Source of the DNA: Enterobacter sp. BIGb0383
Lineage (GTDB): Bacteria; Pseudomonadota; Gammaproteobacteria; Enterobacterales; Enterobacteriaceae
Length of the DNA stretch: 64,000 nucleotides
Assembly (NCBI RefSeq): GCF_003751845.1
Contig: NZ_RJKQ01000005.1
Location: 248,001-312,000, forward strand
Reading direction: 5' to 3'
Shown here: positions 46,656-54,758 of the stretch, piece after piece
How the letters are laid out: each line of letters opens with the position of its first letter
Numbering within the stretch: the first letter of the stretch is position 1
Made by a program: the position numbers and the translations under genes
The notes under the pieces: generated by a model
Seen by the model: only the letters and a program-made list of their open reading frames with translations
Told to the model about the DNA's origin: nothing
Databases searched by the model: none

Positions 46656-47420
46656 ATGGAACTTGAGCAGAACCACTTCAAACACGCCATTCTGCATGGC
46701 CGCACTCAGCTTGGGATCTGGACCCAGCTGGGCAGCGAAATCGCCGCCGAAATCCTCGCCGGATGCGGCTATGACTTTATCGGTCTCGACGCAGAGCACG
46801 GTCCCAGCGACTACCGGGATATCTACGCCCAGCTACAGGCCTGCGCCGCCGGTGGCCCGACGCAGCCGATGGTGCGCCTGCCCAATCAGGATATTTCGCT
46901 GATCAAACGCTATCTGGATGCCGGGGTGAATACCCTGATGGTGCCGCAGGTCGACACCGTCGAGCAGGCCCGCGCGCTGGTGTCGGCGGTACGCTATCCA
47001 CCCCACGGTATTCGCGGCTACTGCGGCGCACCGAGGGCGTCAAAGTTTGGCCGGATTAAGGATTACGCCACCGCCTGCGATCGGGAAATTTGCCTGATTG
47101 TGATGCCGGAAACCACCGCCGCGCTGGAGAACCTCGACGCCATGGCGGCAATTGACGGCGTGGACGCCTTTTTTATCGGCCCCGGCGATCTGGCCGCCAG
47201 CCTGGGCTATATCGGGCAGCCGATGCACCCGGAGGTGGTAAAAACCATTGAAGAGGCCGGTCGCCGGATCCGGGCAGCCGGTAAAGCGGCAGGCATTCTC
47301 TGTACCGACGAGGCGCAAACCCGCCGCTATATCGAACTGGGATTCACCATGATTGCTATCGGCTCCGATCAGGGGCTGATGACCAAAGGCGCGGAGCAGC
47401 TGTTAGCTAAGTTTAGCTGA
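46656..47420 (+). CDS. HpaI/HpcH-type class II aldolase
   Basis: 254 residues, a metal-dependent pyruvate-type aldolase. Active-site residues: D45 and H48 (LDAEHGP), R74 (MVRLP), metal ligands E152 (MPET) and D178 (IGPGDLAASLG). Relatives cleave 4-hydroxy-2-oxo-heptanedioate or 2-keto-3-deoxy-rhamnonate into pyruvate plus an aldehyde. As the last operon gene it should yield pyruvate and a short aldehyde or semialdehyde. GGAGAGGAG precedes the ATG. A terminator hairpin follows. Confidence 0.9.
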   Translation: MELEQNHFKHAILHGRTQLGIWTQLGSEIAAEILAGCGYDFIGLDAEHGPSDYRDIYAQLQACAAGGPTQPMVRLPNQDISLIKRYLDAGVNTLMVPQVDTVEQARALVSAVRYPPHGIRGYCGAPRASKFGRIKDYATACDREICLIVMPETTAALENLDAMAAIDGVDAFFIGPGDLAASLGYIGQPMHPEVVKTIEEAGRRIRAAGKAAGILCTDEAQTRRYIELGFTMIAIGSDQGLMTKGAEQLLAKFS

Positions 47421-47463
47421 TCCGCCTGAGTGTCCGTTGTACAACCTGCTGGTAGTTCAATTG

Positions 47464-47495
47464 GGATGTGTGCCCGGCACACATCCATTTTTTTT
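47464..47495. terminator. Terminator between aldolase and LacI-type genes
   Basis: GGATGTGTGCC-C-GGCACACATCC is a perfect 11-bp palindromic stem, followed on the plus strand by ATTTTTTTT. It ends the six-gene operon. Its GTGTG/CACAC half-sites resemble those of the operator palindrome at 40881-40894. Confidence 0.85.
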
Positions 47496-48486
47496 ATAAC
47501 GCCCTGCTGGAATCACCTTCCACCAGCTGCGGCGCGAAAATCGCGTTGCTAAGGGCATCGCTCTCATCGCCCATAATCTGACGAATGCGCTCCAGGCAGG
47601 CGTCGACGATCGCCTGCGCCGGGAGGCTTACCCGGGTTAACGTCATCTCCAGCAGCCCGCCCCAGGGCACATCCCCGTAGGCGACCAGGGAGAGATCCTC
47701 GGGAATACGGATACCCCGCGCCTTTGCCGCCAGCAGGATATCCAGGGTGTAACGCTGGCTGCCCAGCACCAGGGCACTGGGTGGTCGGGCACTGTCCATC
47801 ATCTGGCTGAAAGCCTCAACGCCGAAGGCAACCTGCGGCGGGCCGGTATGAATAATCTCCCGCAGCGCCGCCTGCTGACCGGGGGCAAACTGCTGCAGAA
47901 AACCCTGAAGACGCGCTCTGCCGGTGCTCAGTTCGCCTGAGGAACCGATATAGCCGATGCGGGTGTGGCCGAGCTGCTGGAGATGCTGCACCGCCAGCTG
48001 GATACCGTTGTACTCATCGATGGCGATGCCTGGCGCCTGGATCCCGGGATGCTGGCGCAGGAGCTGCACCGCCCGGGTGCGGGTGATGAGCGCTTCGGTT
48101 TCTGCCAGCGGCCGGGCCGAAGGGGCAATAATGATGCCGTCGACGCTGGCGGCCATCATCCGCCGCAGGGCATTAAGCTCCGTTTCAGGGCGGTCGTCGG
48201 TGATCGCCAGCATCATCTGCCAGTCGCTTTCCGCCGACTCACGGGCCAGCGCATTGGTGACGGCAATAAAAAAGTCATTCTGAATATCAGGAATAATCAG
48301 CCCGAACGCGCCGCTACCGGCATTGCGCAATGCCCTGGCCGCATTATTGGGAATATAGCCATATTCCCGCGCCGCCTGCATCACGCTCTCTTTGGTGGCC
48401 TGGCTGATGGCCGGATGATTGTTTAACGCCCGTGATACTGTGGAATGTGACAGCCCCAAAATGGCTGCCAGGTTTTTTATTGTCAC
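47494..48486 (-). CDS. LacI/GalR-family repressor, likely local regulator
   Basis: 330 residues. The HTH and hinge are at 1-55 (TIKNLAAILGLSHSTVSRAL, YIPNNAARALRN), followed by a periplasmic-binding-like effector domain (GLIIPDIQNDFFIAVTNAL, IDEYNGIQLAVQHLQQLGH, YTLDILLAAKARGIRIPEDL, VAYGDVPWGGLLEMTLTRVS). Convergent with the kinase/enolase-like operon, it is the natural candidate to bind the TGCACACGTGTGCA palindrome and to be released by a pathway intermediate. It is transcribed alone. No second operator of the same form was found at its own start. Confidence 0.88.
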   Translation of the reverse strand: MTIKNLAAILGLSHSTVSRALNNHPAISQATKESVMQAAREYGYIPNNAARALRNAGSGAFGLIIPDIQNDFFIAVTNALARESAESDWQMMLAITDDRPETELNALRRMMAASVDGIIIAPSARPLAETEALITRTRAVQLLRQHPGIQAPGIAIDEYNGIQLAVQHLQQLGHTRIGYIGSSGELSTGRARLQGFLQQFAPGQQAALREIIHTGPPQVAFGVEAFSQMMDSARPPSALVLGSQRYTLDILLAAKARGIRIPEDLSLVAYGDVPWGGLLEMTLTRVSLPAQAIVDACLERIRQIMGDESDALSNAIFAPQLVEGDSSRAL

Positions 48487-48743
48487 CGGGTCACCTTATT
48501 ACGCAAACTGCCGGGCTATGGGCGAACGTCATAATGATTTCAGACAGATGCACAGACTACCATAGCGCTAGTAAGAATAAGAAAACAAAATTAGCCAGCG
48601 CCGCCGTAACGTGCAGAATAAAGCCTGTCCCGATTTAAAGGCAATAATCCCGACGACTACGGAATATATCCGGATAATTTTTCCGGTACTACGCATAATT
48701 AATTCTGGCCGTCGACGATCCCACTGCAGGTAAGGAGAGAGCA

Positions 48744-49613
48744 ATGCCCCGCACGGTATATCTTAACGGCAACTGGCTGCCGGAAACCCAGGCTACGGTA
48801 TCGGTTTTTGACCGTGGTTTTCTGTTCGCCGATGCGGTGTATGAAGTGACGGCGGTGGTTAATGGCCGACTGGTCGATTTTGCCGGGCACTACGCCCGCC
48901 TTCAGCGCTCCTGTCGGGAGCTGCAGCTAGAGCTTCCGGTCGATAAGGCAGAGCTACTAGCCCTCCACCGCAGGCTGATTGCCGACAACGCTCTGCTGGA
49001 AGGCGGCATCTATCTACAGCTAACTCGCGGCAGCAGCGGCGATCGGGATTTTAACTTCCCCTCACCCACCGTACCGCCCACCCTGCTGCTCTTTACCCAG
49101 GCCCGTGCCGTACTCAACCCACCCCAGGCAAAAAGCGGGATCCGGGTGATTACCTGCCCGGATATCCGCTGGCAGCGGCGGGATATTAAAACCGTTCAGC
49201 TGCTGGCTCCCTCGCTTGCCAAAGCCCTGGCCCACGCCCAGGGCGCGGACGATGCGCTACTGGTGGAAGATGGCTATATCACCGAAGGCAGCGCCTGCAA
49301 CTGCTACCTGGTTCAGGGCGATCGTACGATTGTCACGCGCCCGCTCGGCAACACTATTTTGCCCGGCATCACCCGCCAGGCGATTCTGCGTCTGGCGCAG
49401 GCGCAGGGCCTGACGGTAGAGGAGCGTCGGTTTACTCTCGATGAGGTGCTGCAGGCCCGCGAAGTCTTTATCAGCTCCGCCACCACCTTTGTCTGGCCGG
49501 TCGTCGCCGTCGACGGACAGCCCATCGGCGACGGCACGCCGGGACCGGTGACGCAACAGGTGCGGGAGATGTATCTGGCGGCGCTGCCTGAGCTGAGCGA
49601 TGAGGCGCAATAA
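48744..49613 (+). CDS. D-amino-acid transaminase-like protein (class IV aminotransferase)
   Basis: 289 residues of the fold-type IV PLP family. The PLP lysine is K149 (WQRRDIKTVQLL), the cofactor Glu is E181 (DGYITEGSACNCYLV) and the phosphate loop is near GNTILPGITRQAIL. The start (VYLNGNWLPETQATVSVFDRGF split in two) is typical of D-alanine aminotransferases. The likely reaction is D-amino acid plus 2-oxoglutarate to 2-oxo acid plus D-glutamate. GGTAAGGAGAG precedes the ATG. It is divergent from the LacI-type gene across 257 bp, so a link to the neighbouring pathway is possible but not shown. Confidence 0.87.
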   Translation: MPRTVYLNGNWLPETQATVSVFDRGFLFADAVYEVTAVVNGRLVDFAGHYARLQRSCRELQLELPVDKAELLALHRRLIADNALLEGGIYLQLTRGSSGDRDFNFPSPTVPPTLLLFTQARAVLNPPQAKSGIRVITCPDIRWQRRDIKTVQLLAPSLAKALAHAQGADDALLVEDGYITEGSACNCYLVQGDRTIVTRPLGNTILPGITRQAILRLAQAQGLTVEERRFTLDEVLQAREVFISSATTFVWPVVAVDGQPIGDGTPGPVTQQVREMYLAALPELSDEAQ

Positions 49614-49746
49614 ATATCACGGAAGGAATAGAAAAAAAGTAGCTAACAGGGCATCCTAGCCTCTGGTTTACGGCGTAATGGCATACAATTCCTGCGCTTA
49701 TTGGCCTGAAAAATTCGCCAGGCTCCATACCAAAAGGCCAGAGACT

Positions 49747-51183
49747 ATGCCCGGAATCCCTTTTAATTCGTTCTTCCGCCAGAGCCTTATTCACCTCCTG
49801 CGGATGGGTATTCTCTTTTTCGCGGCCTTTTTTCTTGCGCTGACCTTCTTACAAATCCACGACGACAGCGGCCTCTCGATTTTATGGCCCGTTGCGGTAT
49901 CCGGTTTCGCTCTTTGCGTTCATTTGCGCCCGCGCAGCGGGCTCACCGTGTCGATGATTGCGACCATGCTGCTGGCCTATTACGCCGGGCAAATCAGCGC
50001 CTCGCAGCTGATTTTGCCCCAGGTGCCGCTGTTCGATCGGATGCGCTACGGGCTGTGCGATACCCTGGGCGTTCTGGCAGGACTGATTGTACTGCTGAAA
50101 CTGTTCCCGGCGGTGGTTAAGCGATCGCATAATCTGCTGATTATTCTGCTTTTTACCTGTGCCGCCGCAATCGCGTTTTCCGGGGCCCTGACCTACTACC
50201 TGCTGGTCGCACGCGCTGAACTGCCGGACCCGTCGGAAGCCTTTATCCTCTGGTTTAGCGAGCAGCTCGCGACCTGCACTATGCTGATCCTGCCGCTGAT
50301 GTTTTACCGGCGGACCAAAAGTTTTTTGCTGAGTATCGCCCGCCGTCCCGTCGCGTCTCTGCGCCAGAGCGGTCTGCTGGTCTTCTCACTGATCACCTTT
50401 CAGGTGGGGCTGGCCTGGTTCTTTACCATCGGCGGAGTGGTGCTGACCCTGCTGCCGCTGGCCCTCTGCGCCGTGCGCTACTCTCTGACGCTGATGGCGC
50501 TGCTCTGCGCCTATACCTCGACAGTGCTGAGCGTAATTTACGTCAGCCATATTGAGCTGTATCAGGATACGATCCCTCAGGAACTACTGTTCAATCTGAC
50601 CAACTCCTCGCGTATGGGTATCGCAATCCTGACCCTGACTATCGTGATGATCTCCTTCTATATCACCCAGAACCGACGTCTGGTCCGCCGTCTGAAGCAT
50701 ATTGCGGATATTGATAGCCTGACGGGCACCACCCTGCGCCGGGCCTTTTTATCCGCCCAGGAGCGCTATTTAAAACGGGTCGAAACGGGAACACCCTTCT
50801 CGATTATCTTTATCGATATCGACCATTTTAAGCAGATCAACGACCAGCACGGGCATCGGGTTGGCGACGACGTCCTGCAGCAGGTGGCAAAAACCCTTAG
50901 CCGCTCGGTGAAACATCATGAGCAGCTGTGCCGCTGGGGTGGAGAGGAGTTTATTCTGGCGTTCCCTCGGGTCGACGGGGCGCAAAGTTTTGAGGAAGCA
51001 CAGCAGATTATGCAGCGGATCCATGAGGCGACGTACCCACTGGATCTGAATGTGACGGTGAGTATTGGTTTGTACAGTACGGTGATGGGCCCGGGCTTTA
51101 ATCTGGGTGCGGTGATTAATCAGGCCGATGCGGCGCTCTATCAGGCCAAGCAAAGCGGGCGGGATCGGATCTGCATCGCGTAA
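49747..51183 (+). CDS. Membrane diguanylate cyclase (MASE1-like sensor plus GGDEF)
   Basis: 478 residues from ATG 49747; an upstream ATG at 49678 adds 23 residues and neither start has a strong ribosome site. About eight spans fill residues 15-310 (LLRMGILFFAAFFLALTFL, LSILWPVAVSGFALCVHLRP). The GGDEF domain from about 320 has FIDIDHFKQINDQHGH, an intact GGEEF (about 398-402) and the usual VSIGLYS and ADAALYQAKQSGRDRI. The RxxD product-inhibition site is not present at the normal place (KHHEQLCRWGGEEF), so feedback control is probably weaker. It makes c-di-GMP from GTP. It is monocistronic. Confidence 0.88.
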   Translation: MPGIPFNSFFRQSLIHLLRMGILFFAAFFLALTFLQIHDDSGLSILWPVAVSGFALCVHLRPRSGLTVSMIATMLLAYYAGQISASQLILPQVPLFDRMRYGLCDTLGVLAGLIVLLKLFPAVVKRSHNLLIILLFTCAAAIAFSGALTYYLLVARAELPDPSEAFILWFSEQLATCTMLILPLMFYRRTKSFLLSIARRPVASLRQSGLLVFSLITFQVGLAWFFTIGGVVLTLLPLALCAVRYSLTLMALLCAYTSTVLSVIYVSHIELYQDTIPQELLFNLTNSSRMGIAILTLTIVMISFYITQNRRLVRRLKHIADIDSLTGTTLRRAFLSAQERYLKRVETGTPFSIIFIDIDHFKQINDQHGHRVGDDVLQQVAKTLSRSVKHHEQLCRWGGEEFILAFPRVDGAQSFEEAQQIMQRIHEATYPLDLNVTVSIGLYSTVMGPGFNLGAVINQADAALYQAKQSGRDRICIA

Positions 51184-51236
51184 TACGTACCGCTTCGCAC
51201 AGCTCGTTCCAGTAAGTTTCGCGCGTCAGGCGATGT

Positions 51237-51422
51237 TCAGCGTGTTCTTTGTTCACGGAACCACTCCGGGTCGATATTGGCCGTATCCACACCATAAAGG
51301 CTGGCAACCGGCAGAACGGATTCTAAAAGACCCCGGGTGCTGTGCTCCGGCTTACCGGTCCACAGCCGGGTCAGGCGCTGGAAAACCGTCGGGCCGTCAG
51401 ATTGTCGTCTCCGATGTTTCAT
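51237..51422 (-). CDS. Small orphan protein (61 residues)
   Basis: The frame starts at ATG 51422 behind a near-perfect Shine-Dalgarno (AGGAGGGTGAAAA). The product starts MKHRRRQSDGPTVFQRLTRL, is basic at first, then SVLPVASLYGVDTANIDPEW and an Arg-rich end. There is no signal peptide or span. A second short frame from GTG near 51254, overlapping its end, starts VNKEHAEHRLTRETYWNELC and could be a coupled partner, but it is less certain. I recognise neither. The gene is convergent with the diguanylate cyclase. Confidence 0.55.
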   Translation of the reverse strand: MKHRRRQSDGPTVFQRLTRLWTGKPEHSTRGLLESVLPVASLYGVDTANIDPEWFREQRTR

Positions 51423-51672
51423 TTTTCACCCTCCTGTCGTTGTCTTCCCTGCAGTAAAGCCTGGTTTATTCGCCGGGTGAAATGCGAATTCCGGCGGAGT
51501 TTTGCCATTTCCCGGTAATAGCCGAATATTCCTTCTTGATAACCTGCCAATAACATAACTTTTACTAATAACCTTTCTGAGATAAATAAGAATAAATTCG
51601 TCTTTGGCGGCGGAAATTAATTGTGGGAGCGTAACAGGACAAAATAAAAAACAAGGGATATCAGAGGAATCT

Positions 51673-52503
51673 ATGGCACAACCTATTGAGACGTATAAAA
51701 AACTGGCGCTGGCTTTAGGCCTGCTGGGATTCGGTGGCGCATTTGCAACAGTGGCGCAGGCCGATCAGCTGGCGGATATTAAGGCGGCGGGCGTGGTAAA
51801 AGTGGCCACCTTCGACGCCAACCCGCCGTTTGGTTCGGTGGACGCAAATACCCACCAAATCGTCGGCTACGATGTTGATTTCGCCAACGCCCTGGCAAAA
51901 GCGCTGGGCGTGAAGCTGGAGCTGGTTGCTACCAACCCGGCCAACCGTATTCCGCTGCTGCAGTCCGGTAAAGCCGACCTGATCGTGGCGGATATTACCA
52001 TCACCCCGGAACGCGCCCAGGTGATTGATTTCTCGACGCCCTATTTTGTGACCGGCCAGCAGTTCCTGGTGCCGGCTAAATCTGGCGATAAGCTGGATGA
52101 CTACGGCCGGGCGCGTATCGGCGCAGTCAAAGGCACCACGGGCGAACAGGCGCTGCATCAGCGCTTCCCGCAGGCACGCGTGCTGGCCTATGACGATATC
52201 CCGCTGGCCCTGACCGCGCTGCGCAACGGTAACGTACAGGCGATTACCCAGGACAGCACCATCCTGGCGGGTCTGCTGGCGGGCGCGCCGGATAAAGCGA
52301 ATTTTAAAATCATTCCCGACCTGCTGAGTAAAGAAGAGATCGGCGTGGGCGTGAAAAAGGGTGAAACCGCGCTACTGAAGGCGGTTAACGATGAGCTGGT
52401 GAAGCTTGAACAAAACGGCCAGGCGGCGAAGATTTATGACGTCTGGTTTGGCCCGTCCACCACTACGCCGCAGCCACGCTCGTTTACCATAGAAGCAAAA
52501 TAA
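51673..52503 (+). CDS. Periplasmic amino-acid-binding protein (SBP family 3)
   Basis: 276 residues from ATG 51673 (AGAGGAA ahead). The signal peptide has hydrophobic core LALALGLLGFGGAFATVA and cleaves near AQA|DQL (about 34). The mature part is the polar amino-acid type: VVKVATFDANPPFGSVD, GYDVDFANALAKALGVKLEL, NRIPLLQSGKADLIVADITI, PERAQVIDFSTPYF. It delivers an amino acid or related polar solute to the two permeases and ATPase that follow (1 bp gap to the next gene). The ligand cannot be told from sequence. Confidence 0.9.
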   Translation: MAQPIETYKKLALALGLLGFGGAFATVAQADQLADIKAAGVVKVATFDANPPFGSVDANTHQIVGYDVDFANALAKALGVKLELVATNPANRIPLLQSGKADLIVADITITPERAQVIDFSTPYFVTGQQFLVPAKSGDKLDDYGRARIGAVKGTTGEQALHQRFPQARVLAYDDIPLALTALRNGNVQAITQDSTILAGLLAGAPDKANFKIIPDLLSKEEIGVGVKKGETALLKAVNDELVKLEQNGQAAKIYDVWFGPSTTTPQPRSFTIEAK

Positions 52504-52504
52504 T

Positions 52505-53323
52505 ATGCGGTTTTCCCTATTAACACGTTCCGCGGCCGGTGCCGCGGATTTTTCACGTCTGGACAGCGCCAGCGTTGAATTTCGCGACGTGGTGAAAACG
52601 TATGGCGATCGCCGGGTGCTTAACGGTATCAACCTGACCATTCAGCCCGGCGAGGTGGTGGCGATCCTCGGCCCATCCGGCTCGGGAAAATCGACGCTGA
52701 TCCGCCTGATAAGCCAGCTGGAAACCCTCAGCGCCGGTGAGATTCTGATCGACGGTAAGCCCACCCGACGGCTGCAGGGCAGGCAGCTATATCAGCTGCG
52801 CAGCCACGTGGGCTTTGTCTTCCAGCAGTTTAATCTCTACGCACACCTTAACGCCCGGGACAACGTCGCCACGGCGCTGGAGTTCGTTCACGGCTGGCAG
52901 AAAGCCGCCGCCCGTGAACGGGCGCTGGCTCTGCTGACGCAGGTTGGCCTGGCAGACAAGGCAGAACACATGCCGTCGCAGCTCTCGGGCGGCCAGCAGC
53001 AGCGAGTGGCTATCGCGCGCGCCCTCGCCTCCTCGCCGGAGATTATTCTGTTCGATGAGCCAACCTCAGCCCTGGATCCGGAGATGATCGGCGAAGTGCT
53101 GGCGGTCATGAAGGCGCTGGCACACAGCGGGATCACCATGATCGTCGTCACCCATGAAATGCAGTTTGCCCGGGAGATTGCCGATCGGGTGGTGTTTATT
53201 GACGGCGGGGATATTCTCGAAGCCGCACCCGCCGCCGAGTTCTTCGCCCGGCCACAGCATCCCCGCACCCGTCGCTTTCTGCAAAAAGTGCTCGACCCGC
53301 TGCATCAGGAGTCCGCCGGGTGA
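52505..53323 (+). CDS. Polar amino-acid ABC transporter ATP-binding protein
   Basis: 272 residues. Walker A is GPSGSGKST (56-64), the Q-loop is VFQQFNLYAHL, the signature is [15 protein letters not shown], Walker B is IILFDEPTSALDPE and the switch is VVTHEMQFA. All are typical of the GlnQ/HisP class (EMQFAREIADRVVFIDGG). The first 24 residues are an extension compared with GlnQ. It is translationally coupled to the first permease (GTGA overlap at 53320). Confidence 0.93.
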   Translation: MRFSLLTRSAAGAADFSRLDSASVEFRDVVKTYGDRRVLNGINLTIQPGEVVAILGPSGSGKSTLIRLISQLETLSAGEILIDGKPTRRLQGRQLYQLRSHVGFVFQQFNLYAHLNARDNVATALEFVHGWQKAAARERALALLTQVGLADKAEHMPSQLSGGQQQRVAIARALASSPEIILFDEPTSALDPEMIGEVLAVMKALAHSGITMIVVTHEMQFAREIADRVVFIDGGDILEAAPAAEFFARPQHPRTRRFLQKVLDPLHQESAG

Positions 53324-54069
53324 ACCCTGTTCTCGACTGGCAGGGCGTGTTCAGCGGACCGCCTCTGCAATGGTTGATCTCCGGCTTTCTGACCACCCTG
53401 TGGGTCAGCGTCGCCGGGATCGTGCTGGCAACCTTACTGGCCATTATGCTGCTGGGGCTCAGGCTGGCGGGCGGACGCCCCGGACGGGCGCTGGTCGCCT
53501 GCTGGGTGTCACTGTTCCGCAATACGCCCCTGCTGGTTCAGCTCCTGTTCTGGTACTTCGCGGCCTGGAACCTTCTGCCGCTGACGGTAAAGGATTTTGT
53601 TAACGACGAGCACGGCTGGTCGATTCTGCCGGGCAACGTCTGGTGGCTGACGCCGGAGTTTCTCTGCGCCATGTGGGGACTGGGGGTGTTTACCTCCGCC
53701 TTCCTGATTGAGGAGATCGCCTCCGGCCTGCGTGCCATTCCCGACGGCCAGCGCGAAGCGGCCCTCACTCAGGGCTTTTCAACCCTGGGGCTGTTTCGCC
53801 ATATTCTGCTGCCTCAGGGGCTGGCAAACGCCTGGCAGCCGATTGTCGGCCAGTATCTGAACCTGATGAAGCTCTCATCCTTAGCCAGCGGGATTGGCTT
53901 TGCCGAGCTGACCTATCAGGTGCGACAGGTCGAGAGCTATAACGCCCACGCGCTGGAAGCCTTTGCCGTGGGAACCCTGCTCTATTTATTGACCGGTGTG
54001 ATTTTTGGCGTACTGCTGACCCGGCTGACACCGTTTACCGGCTCCCGGCCTGAGGTACGAAGAACATGA
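53320..54069 (+). CDS. Polar amino-acid ABC permease 1
   Basis: 249 residues from GTG 53320. HisM/GlnP-type permease with about five spans. It has FRNTPLLVQLLFWYFA and the coupling helix GLRAIPDGQREAALTQGFST, followed by LGLFRHILLPQGLANAWQPI. A loop between spans (NDEHGWSILPGNVWWLTPEF) is longer than in GlnP and suggests an AapQ/NatG-like variant. It overlaps the second permease by 4 bp (ATGA). Confidence 0.92.
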   Translation: MNPVLDWQGVFSGPPLQWLISGFLTTLWVSVAGIVLATLLAIMLLGLRLAGGRPGRALVACWVSLFRNTPLLVQLLFWYFAAWNLLPLTVKDFVNDEHGWSILPGNVWWLTPEFLCAMWGLGVFTSAFLIEEIASGLRAIPDGQREAALTQGFSTLGLFRHILLPQGLANAWQPIVGQYLNLMKLSSLASGIGFAELTYQVRQVESYNAHALEAFAVGTLLYLLTGVIFGVLLTRLTPFTGSRPEVRRT

Positions 54070-54758
54070 TCGCCAACCTGAATGTGATTAGCGATAACCT
54101 TGACTATCTGCTGTGGGGACGGCTGCCGGAAGGCCAGCCCGGCGGCGTGGTGCTGACCCTGCTGATGGCGATCGGCGCCGCCGCGCTGGCCCTGCCGGGC
54201 GGGATCCTGCTGGCCTGTCTGGCCTGGCGTTTCGGCGGGCTGGTGCGCCGGGTGCTGTTTCTGTGGGCGGAGATCATTCGCGGTATCCCGCTGATCTTTG
54301 TGATTTTCTGGCTCTGGTATCTGCTGCCGATGCTCACCGGAAGCGATCTGCCCGGTGCCATGACGGTGACCCTGGCACTGGCCTGGTTTACCGCCGCCTC
54401 GGTGATGCATTCGGTCCTGGCCGGGCTATATGCCCTGCCCTCAGGCCAGCGTGAAGCGGCGCTGACCCAGGGCTTCAGCAGCGGGAAAACCCTTCGGCTG
54501 ATCCTGCTGCCCCAGGCGCTGCCCAACGTTCTGCCCTCGCTGGTGGGCATTTTTATCGGCCTGCTGAAAGATACTTCGCTGGCCTTTATCGTTAACGTGC
54601 CGGAGCTGACCACGGTCGCAGGCCAGGTTAACAGCCGGGTGCAGATCTACCCGGTAGCGATCTTTGTCTTTACCGGCGCGGTCTATTATCTGCTGTGCTG
54701 CGGCTTAAGCCTGCTGGCGCGGCGCTGGCTACCCAACAAACGGGTTTCACTCCAGTAG
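54066..54758 (+). CDS. Polar amino-acid ABC permease 2
   Basis: 230 residues, about five spans, with the family signs AEIIRGIPLIFVIFWLWY and GLYALPSGQREAALTQGFSS plus LILLPQALPNVLPSLVGIFI. It forms a heterodimer with the preceding permease. Its last 12 bases overlap the end of the convergent LysR gene, so antisense interference between the two transcripts is possible. Confidence 0.92.
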   Translation: MIANLNVISDNLDYLLWGRLPEGQPGGVVLTLLMAIGAAALALPGGILLACLAWRFGGLVRRVLFLWAEIIRGIPLIFVIFWLWYLLPMLTGSDLPGAMTVTLALAWFTAASVMHSVLAGLYALPSGQREAALTQGFSSGKTLRLILLPQALPNVLPSLVGIFIGLLKDTSLAFIVNVPELTTVAGQVNSRVQIYPVAIFVFTGAVYYLLCCGLSLLARRWLPNKRVSLQ

